A DNA stretch of 64,000 bases from contig CAJUFO010000003.1 in the NCBI GenBank assembly GCA_910585615.1, positions 1 to 64,000 on the forward strand. The letters run 5' to 3'. Source of the DNA: an uncultured Acetatifactor sp. (GTDB lineage: Bacteria; Bacillota; Clostridia; Lachnospirales; Lachnospiraceae). Of this stretch, positions 8,620-16,677 are shown piece after piece. The notes under the pieces are model-generated. The model did not search any database, was not told where the DNA came from, and saw nothing but the letters and a program-made list of their open reading frames with translations. The translations under genes and the position numbers were made by a program. The first letter of the stretch is position 1; each line of letters starts with the position of its first letter.

Positions 8620-8949
8620 ATGATATCTGATTTTATTAGTTTATCGCTTGTTGAAAAAAAAGAGGATACAACTGTCTTTTTACTTGAGTTACCTGACATA
8701 TATAATGATGACGAAGATGTTATGTCATCTTGTGGCAGGGTAATTGTCAGAAAGGATAAAGATGGATTCTATTTGATCAATATTACTTTGGATGAAAATT
8801 TTGAAAAATTAAGTGAAGGGGAAATTTATGATAGAGATGCTTTGATAGAATCTGTGATGATTAATTTGAAAATTCAGACAGATATATCCTATGCTTTGGT
8901 AGATGCTATTTTAGTGGATAATAGTGGTGAATATAAGTGTAGTTTCTAA
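8620..8949 (+). CDS. Hypothetical protein of cargo operon
   Basis: 109 residues, acidic, no motif recognised. It begins with an amphipathic strand-rich stretch (MISDFISLSLVEKKEDTTVF), then alternating strands and short helices; no signal peptide or membrane span. ATG 8620 follows a GAAAGGA ribosome site by about six bases. It lies 18 bases after the TIR-like gene and 30 before the next gene, so it is co-transcribed. A small acidic protein beside a putative toxic effector could be an immunity or sensing partner, but that is only a positional guess. Confidence 0.65.
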   Translation: MISDFISLSLVEKKEDTTVFLLELPDIYNDDEDVMSSCGRVIVRKDKDGFYLINITLDENFEKLSEGEIYDRDALIESVMINLKIQTDISYALVDAILVDNSGEYKCSF

Positions 8950-8979
8950 AGTATACTCATATCAAAGTTAGTAAGAGTT

Positions 8980-10272
8980 ATGTTGGATTATGATTTTCTT
9001 AGAGAATATGAACTTAAAGAAAGAAATAAAATAAATAGAATAGAAATACTTTCTAATCATGATCAATTTATTACGACAGCGGATGATTTATACCCTGATA
9101 TAAATATATCAAATGGTATCGTATATCCACGGGGGAATGTACCCATAAAGCTTTTATTGCTGTTTTATGATAAAATTGCTATATTTGTACCGCCTGCTAA
9201 TAAATCGTATTTTGAAAAAAAATACAGCATGACCTTTGATGACTTTTTAACATTATCTAGAAAAGGGATTATTCTGCCGGTTATTGCACATCCCACAGAT
9301 TATGTAAATAATGATGATTTTGATGAGTTGTTTGAATTAAATCCTCCGTCTATATGGGCTAGGGGAATAAGCCTGGTTAATACATTTAATATGGATTTTG
9401 ATGAGGCAGAAAGAGTACTTCCATTAAAAAGAATAGCAGCCTTTACAAATGTTCGCAAACAATGGCGTAGACATTATCCGGATGTGTCAGAGCAACAGTT
9501 AACACAGAATATTATACGAGAATTGTCTACTCTTTTTGCGGATTTGATGGTTTTTGGATATCAGGATGTTTTGTATAATTTAGTTGATCTTAAGATTCCA
9601 GAGTTCCAGATGGTGTATTACCTTAAAACTCTCAATGAATTATTAACGTATCCATATTTATTTGGGTTGGGTGGGACACCTGTTATAGATTATAAAAGGG
9701 CAAAGGATAAGTTTTCGTATTCCTTTCCTATTACAGGAAGGAAAGAAACAATTCCTGATATTATTTCTCCAAGTTTACGATATATTCTTGAGGATTTTGA
9801 TATTTATATTAATGATTTATCAATTGCACAGTTGGTTGAGTATCATCAAGAAAATTATGCAGAAAAAATGCGCCAAGCAATTAAGAATTTGCAAAATTCC
9901 ACAGAAACTATGTTTTCTAATAATACTATTTCTTTAAATAGTATATATGATAAAGCTGAAATAGTAAAATTTGCATTAGATGATTTTCATAAAAGGATTA
10001 GTTCAGATATTTCCAGAAAATTGAAGAACATAGAGTTAGAAGTTGCAAATGAAATAAGTTTAAGTAGTTTGTCTATGGGAAATTTTTTGGTGGAAAATCA
10101 ATATGGTGAGAATGTTGATATAGCTTATTTGAGTAGATTTAATCTGCCAGTTGGTGATATGTTGCCTTCTGATATACAAAAAATAGTTAGCAAAGAGGTT
10201 ATCTCCAAAAGATTTTCTCCGAGTGTTGCAACATTGTGGGAGATAAGAAATAATTTTATGAAAAAGAGGTAA
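8980..10272 (+). CDS. Hypothetical 430-residue protein of cargo operon
   Basis: No known family recognised. It is a soluble, mostly helical protein with an N-terminal alpha/beta portion (IVYPRGNVPIKLLLLFYDKI), a middle section of helices, and a C-terminal charged region (about 290-370) that may be coiled-coil. No Walker, nuclease or methyltransferase signature was visible. The start at ATG 8980 has only a weak ribosome site, suggesting coupling to upstream translation. The next gene starts 15 bases after its stop. Its constant AT-rich composition matches the other cargo genes, so it arrived with them. It is the largest unknown in the window and the best target for structure prediction. Confidence 0.7.
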   Translation: MLDYDFLREYELKERNKINRIEILSNHDQFITTADDLYPDINISNGIVYPRGNVPIKLLLLFYDKIAIFVPPANKSYFEKKYSMTFDDFLTLSRKGIILPVIAHPTDYVNNDDFDELFELNPPSIWARGISLVNTFNMDFDEAERVLPLKRIAAFTNVRKQWRRHYPDVSEQQLTQNIIRELSTLFADLMVFGYQDVLYNLVDLKIPEFQMVYYLKTLNELLTYPYLFGLGGTPVIDYKRAKDKFSYSFPITGRKETIPDIISPSLRYILEDFDIYINDLSIAQLVEYHQENYAEKMRQAIKNLQNSTETMFSNNTISLNSIYDKAEIVKFALDDFHKRISSDISRKLKNIELEVANEISLSSLSMGNFLVENQYGENVDIAYLSRFNLPVGDMLPSDIQKIVSKEVISKRFSPSVATLWEIRNNFMKKR

Positions 10273-10287
10273 GATAGGAGCTTCAGT

Positions 10288-11196
10288 ATGTCGATTCAAA
10301 AAGTTGTTGTTATATTAGGAACTAATGCTTCTGGAAAAAGTTCAATAGGGTTAGAATTAGCCAAAGAATTTAATGGGGAAATAATATCAGCAGATTCAAG
10401 ACAAATTTATAAAGGATTTGATTTTTGTAGTGGAAAGGTAACAAAAGAAGAAGCACTTATTATTCCACACTATTTGATTGATATTTGTGATATAGGCGAT
10501 ACTTTTTCTGTTGCCGATTTTCAAGAACATTGCTATCGCATTATTCCAGAAATTTCTAAGAGAGGAAGAATCCCTTTTATCGTTGGTGGGACTGGTCTAT
10601 ATATTGATTCAGTCACTAAGGGATATAAATTAAAAAATAGTTCACCTGACTTATTAATGAGGGAACATTTAGAGGGAAAAAATGTAGAAGAATTACAAAA
10701 AATGTTAATAGGTTTAGGCATAGATTATAGAAAGGATGATTCCTCTTTTTTTTCGAATAAAAGAAGGTTGATTCGATTAATAGAAAAATGGAACAGTGGT
10801 GAATCCTTAGAGGATGAGAAATGTGAGCCGAGATTCGAAACTTTGCAATTAGGAGTTACATGGCCAAAAGAAATTTTGCACAAAAGAATAGAAGATAGGC
10901 TTTCTAAAAGGATAGAACAAGGGATGATAGAAGAGGTACAACAATATATTAATAAGGGAGGAAATATTGACTTTTTAATAAGCCTTGGTTTAGAGTATAA
11001 ATATATTTACTGGTATTTAAGTGGAAAGTATAGGACATTGGATGAGTTTTATTTGGAAATGAGTAGAGCAATAAAAAGATTTGCAAAAAAGCAAATGACC
11101 TGGTTTAGACGTAACAATAATATTATTTGGATAGATATGGAACATGATCCTTTGAGTCAGGCCAACTCGAAAATAGAACAATTTTTGAGTAATTAG
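10288..11196 (+). CDS. Divergent MiaA-type tRNA dimethylallyltransferase in mobile cargo
   Basis: 302 residues, close to normal MiaA length. It has the P-loop GTNASGKSS (residues 11-19), the substrate motif IISADSRQIYKGFD, the dimethylallyl-pyrophosphate region PFIVGGTGLYIDS, and the C-terminal FAKKQMTWFRR. MiaA adds an isopentenyl group to A37 of tRNAs reading UNN codons. The usual AxGYKE motif is replaced by SLGLEYKY, which marks a divergent subgroup. As last gene of the AT-rich operon with a TIR-like protein it is unlikely to be the housekeeping copy; a chromosomal miaB lies at 38875. Start ATG 10288 follows AGGAG. Substrate could be tRNA or, less likely, free adenine nucleotides. Confidence 0.88.
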   Translation: MSIQKVVVILGTNASGKSSIGLELAKEFNGEIISADSRQIYKGFDFCSGKVTKEEALIIPHYLIDICDIGDTFSVADFQEHCYRIIPEISKRGRIPFIVGGTGLYIDSVTKGYKLKNSSPDLLMREHLEGKNVEELQKMLIGLGIDYRKDDSSFFSNKRRLIRLIEKWNSGESLEDEKCEPRFETLQLGVTWPKEILHKRIEDRLSKRIEQGMIEEVQQYINKGGNIDFLISLGLEYKYIYWYLSGKYRTLDEFYLEMSRAIKRFAKKQMTWFRRNNNIIWIDMEHDPLSQANSKIEQFLSN

Positions 11197-11304
11197 AATG
11201 GTGTTAGTCAATAAGTGTGTTGGCGCAACAATCAAAGGCTGATATTCCGGCATTCGAAATTGCCCAAAATACGCATACCAACACAGATGTTGACTAACGC
11301 CATT
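11197..11304. repeat. Long inverted repeat right after cargo operon
   Basis: Two 27-base arms (11197-11223 and 11278-11304) match at all but about five positions and are separated by 54 bases. Arm ends read AATGG..TGTGTTGG and CCAACACA..CCATT. It begins immediately after the MiaA-like stop codon. Transcribed, it would form a long hairpin; as DNA it resembles a small MITE-like element or a recombination remnant. There is no T-run, so it is not a canonical terminator. Confidence 0.7.
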
Positions 11305-11355
11305 AGAATTCTTAAACCTATTATTTGATTATTAGTTAGCAATAATAATATTTAT

Positions 11356-11386
11356 AAAAATGGCTTGCTCTTGGCAAGCCATTTTT
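11356..11386. terminator. Bidirectional terminator after cargo operon
   Basis: Stem AAAAATGGCTTGC / GCAAGCCATTTTT with a five-base loop, followed by TTTTTA. The A-run before and T-run after let it work from both sides. It insulates the cargo operon from the host GH89 fragment. Confidence 0.85.
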
Positions 11387-11467
11387 ATGTCAGAATGCTG
11401 TTTCCATATAAAATAATTCGTGGATTTAGGTAAAATATAATTCAAGGACGTTGGGTGCAAAAAATAG

Positions 11468-11632
11468 CGATAGCACCTCTGAAAAACAGGCTATCGTTAA
11501 ATTTTACACTATGGAATATCGAAAGTGCGACAATTCCGACTAATAAAACGATAGCCGCCCACGTATGGGTGCATCTGCTTTTTTGAAAAGTGTTCATTTT
11601 ACTGCGTTTGCGGTAAATGTAAAAACGATAGC
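11468..11632. repeat. Cluster of four CGATAGC motifs near the element end
   Basis: The heptamer CGATAGC occurs at 11468-11474, 11549-11555 and 11626-11632 and inverted at 11490-11496; two copies extend to GATAGCACC and two form a GGCTATCGTT/AACGATAGCC dyad. This non-coding AT-rich stretch lies between the terminator and the GC-rich host gene. Such arrayed direct and inverted copies fit binding sites for a recombinase or its accessory factor, or operators; no function is proven. Confidence 0.6.
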
Positions 11633-11636
11633 ACCC

Positions 11637-11670
11637 AAGAAATAATTGTATCAATTTGGACACGCAATAT
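11637..11670. other. Inferred right attachment junction of the prophage/element
   Basis: Composition switches abruptly here from AT-rich non-coding DNA to a GC-rich reading frame that starts mid-protein in a GH89 enzyme. The left junction is outside the window, so the core crossover sequence cannot be defined. The coordinates mark the transition, not a verified att core. Confidence 0.5.
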
Positions 11671-12988
11671 GGCCTGGGAGGACGGGCCCGTTGACTGCGG
11701 ACAGTATGTGCGGGAGTATGCGAAATCCCGTTACGGCGGGAGCGACAGCCATCTGGAGCGGGCCTGGGACATCCTGCTGCACACGGCGTACTGGAAAAAG
11801 GACATGTACGCCCAGGGGGCAGGGGAATCCGTCATAAACGCAAGGCCCTCCGAGACCTTCCGCTCCGCCTCCACCTGGGGGCACAGCGCCTTTGAATATG
11901 ACCAGAAGGCCCTGGAACAGGCCCTGCCGGAATTGATTGCGGCCTACGACGATTATCAGGATTCGGAAACATTCCGGTACGACCTGGTGGATGTGGCGAA
12001 GCAGATCCTCTCCAACGCAGCCAACAGCCTACACCGGCAGATGATGGCGGCATATTATGGCAGGAATCTGGAGTTGTTTGAGAAGCTTTCCGGAAAGTTC
12101 CTGGACCTGATTCGGCTGGAGGACAGGATACTGGGCTTTTGCCCTGATTTTACCCTGGAGACTTGGATTCAGGCTTCCAGGAACGTGCTGGCAGGGGCGG
12201 ACGAACAGGAAAAGGATCTGTTTGAGTTCAACGCCAGGGCGCTGATCACCACATGGGGGGATTATCAGAACAGCGAGGACTGTCTGCTGGATTATTCTAA
12301 CCGCCAATGGGCCGGGGTCATGGAGAGCTATTGCCTGAAACGGTGGGAGGACTTCGTCCGGCGGTATACGGACAGCCTGAAGACAGGCAGGGAGCCGGAG
12401 CCCTTCGCGTATTTTCCCATGGAATGGGCGTGGACTAACCGGAAGACGAGGGAGGATGCGCCAGAGCATGCTACTTCCGGGGATAGCCTGAAAATGCTGG
12501 CAGAAAAGGTTTTCCGGGAATACTCCCAGACGGCCATGGAGAGAGACGAGGCCTATCAGGCGGTTTCCGAGCCCGTGAACCTGGCGCTGGGCCTGCAGGT
12601 CACCGGCAGCATGGAGGCAGACCCGGCATACCCTTACGTCAACCTGACGGACGGCAGGCTGGACACAGTGTGGAAAGCGGCAAAGGTACAGTGGCCTGTC
12701 TCGCTGACCATAGACCTGGGCCGGGAGAGCTATATCAGCCGGATCGAGTTCTCCATGCCCCAGGTGGCCGGGGATTTTCCTCTGTCCTATTCGGTTGAGG
12801 TCTTTGAAAAGGGAGCATGGACGGCCCTCCCTGTGGCGGAGAGAGAGACCCTGCTGGGAACGATTTCCGTCCCATGCAGCTGCATTGCGTCCGGGGTACG
12901 GCTATCCCTGCGCGAAAAACAGCCCTGGGGACTGCCGGCGGAGCTTGCCGGGTTCTCCGTATACGGCTTTGAACGGCCATCTCTGTAA
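11669..12988 (+). pseudogene. 3' part of GH89 alpha-N-acetylglucosaminidase gene, interrupted
   Basis: 439 residues readable. The first 270 match the C-terminal half of the GH89/NAGLU family: FRYDLVDVAKQILSNAANS, WGDYQNSEDCLLDYSNRQWAG and the Y..RW..F helix. The last 140 residues are an F5/8-type (CBM32-like) sugar-binding domain with LTIDLGRESYISRIEF. GH89 enzymes release terminal alpha-GlcNAc, for example from mucin or host glycans. The N-terminal (beta/alpha)8 catalytic half and signal peptide are absent, and the frame starts exactly where the AT-rich element ends, so insertion has split the gene. ATG 11669 has no ribosome site. Excision could restore the gene; that is inference. Confidence 0.85.
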
Positions 12989-13065
12989 CGGCGAGGGCGG
13001 GGCTGGCGGATGGGGGTTTTAAGAGGTATGCTTTGGAGGGCAGCGAGCCTTCGGAAGGGAGATTG

Positions 13066-15399
13066 ATGCGGAAATGGGAAAAATGTTTGGGGAATCATGG
13101 GAAGCGGAATAAACGCATTCCCTGGAAGAGAAGCGGGAGCGCTCCGGGAAATGCGCTGCGGACAGGCCTGCGGCTTGCGCTCATGGCAATCGTGTCTGCC
13201 CTGACGGGATGCGCCGACAGCGGGGGAGAGCCGGTCTATGAGGCGGAATTTGTGGATTTGGATATTCCTGAAGCCGAAACCTATTATGGAATCGACGTTG
13301 ACTTCTCCCTCTTCGGCGATGAACTGTATTATGTCACCCGGAGCAGCGGGGAAATAGACCCCGAGACAGGCTTTCCGGAGGCTATATATAACGCATACTG
13401 CCTGCAGCTTGGGGAAGCCGGAGAGGCGCGCAGTCTTCCCATAGAGTGGGAAAGCGATACGCTCATGGAGTATTTTAAGATTCAGCCGGATAGAGACGGG
13501 AATTATTTAGCGGCATATAAGAAGGGCAACGGGATTTACCTGGAGAAATACGATGATGCCGGAGTCCAGCTTTTTACACGCCAGGCAGCAATGAGGGAAG
13601 AAGCGGAGTCCGGGCAGTATATAAATGAAGGTATTGCAGGCATGGCCCAGGACGGGAGCGGGAATGTATACATTGCGGTGAAGAATGACATCTATCTGCT
13701 GGATGCGAAAGGGGAAAACTGCCAGACAGTCTCTCTGGAGACGGAAAGCAACTGGGACGCTGTGGAAAGCATAGCCTGTGGCCTGGATGGGAATGTGTAC
13801 TGTACTATGAATCGGAAGATGTACCGAATCGAATCCGGCAGGGTCGAAGAGACGGGCCATGTGCCCTCTAATTTCGGGATGGCACCTGTAAACGAGACGG
13901 AGTTCCTTGTGGCGGACTATGATAAACTGAACCTCTATCGGATGGAGGAGGATACCCTGACTGACGTGGTAGAGTGGCAGGACTGCGACCTGGACACGGA
14001 GCGTCTGCTGGGATTTACAAGGCTTGAGGATGGCAGCACGGCTGTGCTGTTCTGGGAGGATCCGGGGGTGAGGATAGCCCTGATCCGGGAGACAGACGGG
14101 CGGGGAGCGCCCCGGCGGGAAACCGTTACCCTGGGCGTGGTGTCGCGAAATGACAGTCTGCGGAAAGCGGCTTTGGCTTACAACCGCCAGGGAGGTCCTT
14201 ATCGGATAAAGATAAAGCAGTACTGGGATAATATGTTAGGTTCAGGGCAGACAATCAAGGAAGCCAGCGCCAATCTGAACCTGGACATCGTATCCGGCAA
14301 CTGTCCGGACATCGTCAATCTGCAGTATGGCAGCCTGGGCAGCATCGCCTCCAAAGGAGTGCTGGAGGATCTGACGCGTTTTCTGGAGGAGAGCGAGCTG
14401 GAAAAGGAAGATTTCGTGGATGCGGTGCTGGAGGCTTATACAGTTGACGGAAAGCTCCTCTCCCTGCCGAATACCTTCTGCATAAGGACCGTGGCGGTGC
14501 GCTCCGACCTGGTGGGCGGGAAGACGGCATGGACGCTGGAGGAGATGATGGAACTGGCGGAGAGCAGGCCGGAGAGCAGGCTGCTGGCATCTGCCACCAA
14601 AGCGGATGTGCTTGACTTCTGCCTGAAGATGAACCTGTCTTATTTTATGGACTGGGAGGCAGGTACCTGTAGCTTTGCTTCCGAGGAATTTGGCAGGATT
14701 CTGGAATTTTCCAACCGCTTTCCCCTGGAGGAAAGGGAGGGAGAGGATCATGACCAGATCAATGACCGCTACAACAAGGGAAAAGTCCTGTTATATCCGG
14801 TAAATCTGGTCAGTCCGGACGAAATCAGCTATGTGTATGAGGGATTCGGCAGGAAGGACGTGACGTTCATCGGTTACCCCACCATGGACGGCAGCTCCGG
14901 GCACAGGCTGGACGGCGCCGGGGGCGCATACGCCATTTTTGCGAAGTCCCCTCATAAAGAAGGGGCATGGGACTTCCTGGAGGCGCTTCAGGACAGCGAA
15001 GCGGAAGGAATCCTGACATTTGCGGAAGGATTTCCGACGAAAAAGGAAAAGCTGGAGGAGCTGCTGGCAGAATCCATGGAGGATCCCTACAAGGTGGATT
15101 GGCAGTCGGGAGAGACCGAAAAGGACAGCAAGGGGAACCCGGTTCGGAGACCCACAAAAACAGAAGCATTTATGATGCCGGATGGCAGCCTCTATGAGAA
15201 GCACTACTATGTACCGCTTCCGGAGGAGGTGGAGGAACTCAGGAGGCTGATCGGCCTTGCCAGGCCCGCCTGGCAGGACGAGGAGGTCATGAACATCATC
15301 CAGGAGGAGACAGCCGCATATTTCCACGGGCAGAAGTCGCTGGAGACGGTGACAGGGCTGATCGACAATCGGGTGGGGCTGTATATGAATGAGAGGTGA
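13066..15399 (+). CDS. Propeller plus solute-binding lipoprotein (fused)
   Basis: 777 residues. A long basic N-terminus leads to a signal helix and lipobox LTGC (C49), so the protein is a membrane-anchored lipoprotein. Residues about 60-360 have repeated short strand motifs (DGNYLAAYKKG, DGSGNVYIAVK, DGNVYCTMNR) of a beta-propeller; about 375-760 resemble a family 1 extracellular solute-binding protein (PDIVNLQYGSLGSIASKGVLED, GAYAIFAKSPHKEGAWDFLE). This fusion is common in Lachnospiraceae and is usually tied to oligosaccharide uptake; no permeases adjoin it here. ATG 13066 was chosen because GGAAGGGA precedes it by five bases; an in-frame TTG at 13033 lacks one. It follows the GH89 gene and may serve the same glycan. 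Confidence 0.82.
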   Translation: MRKWEKCLGNHGKRNKRIPWKRSGSAPGNALRTGLRLALMAIVSALTGCADSGGEPVYEAEFVDLDIPEAETYYGIDVDFSLFGDELYYVTRSSGEIDPETGFPEAIYNAYCLQLGEAGEARSLPIEWESDTLMEYFKIQPDRDGNYLAAYKKGNGIYLEKYDDAGVQLFTRQAAMREEAESGQYINEGIAGMAQDGSGNVYIAVKNDIYLLDAKGENCQTVSLETESNWDAVESIACGLDGNVYCTMNRKMYRIESGRVEETGHVPSNFGMAPVNETEFLVADYDKLNLYRMEEDTLTDVVEWQDCDLDTERLLGFTRLEDGSTAVLFWEDPGVRIALIRETDGRGAPRRETVTLGVVSRNDSLRKAALAYNRQGGPYRIKIKQYWDNMLGSGQTIKEASANLNLDIVSGNCPDIVNLQYGSLGSIASKGVLEDLTRFLEESELEKEDFVDAVLEAYTVDGKLLSLPNTFCIRTVAVRSDLVGGKTAWTLEEMMELAESRPESRLLASATKADVLDFCLKMNLSYFMDWEAGTCSFASEEFGRILEFSNRFPLEEREGEDHDQINDRYNKGKVLLYPVNLVSPDEISYVYEGFGRKDVTFIGYPTMDGSSGHRLDGAGGAYAIFAKSPHKEGAWDFLEALQDSEAEGILTFAEGFPTKKEKLEELLAESMEDPYKVDWQSGETEKDSKGNPVRRPTKTEAFMMPDGSLYEKHYYVPLPEEVEELRRLIGLARPAWQDEEVMNIIQEETAAYFHGQKSLETVTGLIDNRVGLYMNER

Positions 15400-15437
15400 A
15401 GGGGGTTCCGGGGGGGTTCCGGGAACCGAAATAAAGC

Positions 15438-15466
15438 TTTACACCTGGATGCAGGGCTGTTATAAT
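15438..15466 (+). promoter_or_regulatory. SigA promoter for the 60-residue protein gene
   Basis: TTTACA, 17-base spacer, TATAAT (15461-15466), about 70 bases upstream of ATG 15536. Confidence 0.7.
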
Positions 15467-15535
15467 GGAAGAAAGGCATTCCATGGAAGAAGCAAAGAGA
15501 CACAGAGGCAATACTTTAGAAAGCGGGGTGGCTGC

Positions 15536-15718
15536 ATGTCTGAAAAAGAAATGCTTAAGATATCGGTGGAAGAGTTTTCGCGCTTGCAGGATTACATGGT
15601 AGATTCCGACAAAGAGTCTCCGGCGTACAAGAAGATGAAGCGCCGTTATATAGAATTGAAGGTCATCTTGACAGCCTCAGGAATCAATCTGACTGAGCTT
15701 GACTACATCAAAGAGTAA
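15536..15718 (+). CDS. Small conserved-looking cytosolic protein, function unknown
   Basis: 60 residues: MSEKEMLKISVEEFSRLQDY followed by an amphipathic helix with many charged residues (YKKMKRRYIELKVILTASG). No membrane span or cysteine. The helix-turn pattern resembles small DUFs common in Lachnospiraceae, but I cannot name a family. ATG 15536 is preceded by a poor GGGGTGG ribosome site; a longer in-frame start at 15389 runs through the promoter and is rejected. Own promoter (15438) and own terminator (15744) make it a monocistronic unit, which supports it being a real gene. Confidence 0.65.
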   Translation: MSEKEMLKISVEEFSRLQDYMVDSDKESPAYKKMKRRYIELKVILTASGINLTELDYIKE

Positions 15719-15743
15719 GTCCCGCAACTGAATAGCAGATACG

Positions 15744-15788
15744 AAAAAGGGTGCAAAGTCTTTACCGGGTCAGGCTTTGCACCTTTTT
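15744..15788 (+). terminator. Terminator after the 60-residue protein gene
   Basis: Perfect stem AAAAAGGGTGCAAAG / CTTTGCACCTTTTT with a 16-base loop and T-run. The A-run on the left also allows it to work on the minus strand. Confidence 0.9.
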
Positions 15789-15838
15789 CATTTCAGGCCC
15801 GAATCGACTCAAAAAGTCAAGTCTTTCCCCCGAATCCC

Positions 15839-15847
15839 TGCTATAAT
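15839..15847 (+). promoter_or_regulatory. Extended -10 promoter of the AraC-GGDEF gene
   Basis: TGCTATAAT is a perfect extended -10 (TGnTATAAT), 33 bases upstream of ATG 15880. No good -35 is visible, which fits an activator-dependent or extended -10 promoter. Confidence 0.6.
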
Positions 15848-15879
15848 GGAACCACGATATCGAAAGGGGCGTGATTTGG

Positions 15880-16677
15880 ATGCGTCGTGTGGAGCTGCTG
15901 CTGACAGCGCTGGAATATATTGAAGGGCATCTGCGGGATGACATCCGGACGGAGGATGTGGCGGCCGCATGCTTCTGCTCCAAATCCACCCTGGAAAAGA
16001 CCTTTCGCTGTGTGAACCGGATATCCGTCCACGACTATGTCATCCGCAGGAGGATGATGCAGGCGGCGAGGCTCCTAGCGGGCAGCCCGGACAGGACCAT
16101 CCTGGACATTGCCCTGGAGTACGGGTACAGCACACACGAATCCTTTGCGCGCGCGTTCAGGCAGGTATGGAACTGTAGACCATCGGAATTTCGGAAGATG
16201 AAGTATGAGCTGTATCCGAGGCTTCGGATACCGGCAGAGAATGGAGGTCAATGTATGATGAGCAACAGGCATGTGGATATCAGTGAGCTGTATGATTTGT
16301 TTCAGGAGAGGAAGGACTGCTTTTTCATCTGCTGCGATGTGAAAGAGATGATGCGCATCAATGAGATTTCCCACAGGGCAGGAGATCTGGCCATCATTGA
16401 GGCCATGGAGCGCATGAGCGCGGCGGCGGGAGAGGGGGACCTGGTATTCCGCATCGGTGGGGATGAATTCTGCATCCTCACGGACAGCAGAGAGGAGTCC
16501 TACGCGGAGGGAATCGCCGAGGCAATCAGGGCCAGGAATGGGGAGAGCTTTTCTGGCGAGGGCAGGGAGGTCCCGCTGTACCTGCATACCACGGCTGTCA
16601 GGCTGGAGCAGAAGCATGTACGCTATGACGAGCTGTATACGGGGCTGCATGAGGCGATCAGGGCAGGGAAGGACTGA
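15880..16677 (+). CDS. AraC-type HTH fused to short GGDEF domain
   Basis: 265 residues. Residues 1-105 are an AraC/XylS DNA-binding domain with both helix-turn-helix motifs (IRTEDVAAACFCSKSTLEKTF; ILDIALEYGYSTHESFARAFR). Residues about 145-265 look like a GGDEF domain: FICCDVKEMMRINEISHRAGD, then RIGGDEFCIL with an intact GGDEF at 193-197. It is about 40 residues shorter than usual, so cyclic-di-GMP synthesis is uncertain. No membrane or sensor segment is present. ATG 15880 gives better spacing to GAAAGGGG than GTG 15871. Position before a GH2 gene suggests control of glycan genes. A single-chain HTH-GGDEF arrangement is unusual. Confidence 0.8.
   Translation: MRRVELLLTALEYIEGHLRDDIRTEDVAAACFCSKSTLEKTFRCVNRISVHDYVIRRRMMQAARLLAGSPDRTILDIALEYGYSTHESFARAFRQVWNCRPSEFRKMKYELYPRLRIPAENGGQCMMSNRHVDISELYDLFQERKDCFFICCDVKEMMRINEISHRAGDLAIIEAMERMSAAAGEGDLVFRIGGDEFCILTDSREESYAEGIAEAIRARNGESFSGEGREVPLYLHTTAVRLEQKHVRYDELYTGLHEAIRAGKD

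Noticed and set aside
15399..15426. G-rich repeat GGGGGTTCC read as possible G-quadruplex
   Set aside because: Only two units, overlapping the end of a coding region; too little to support a function.
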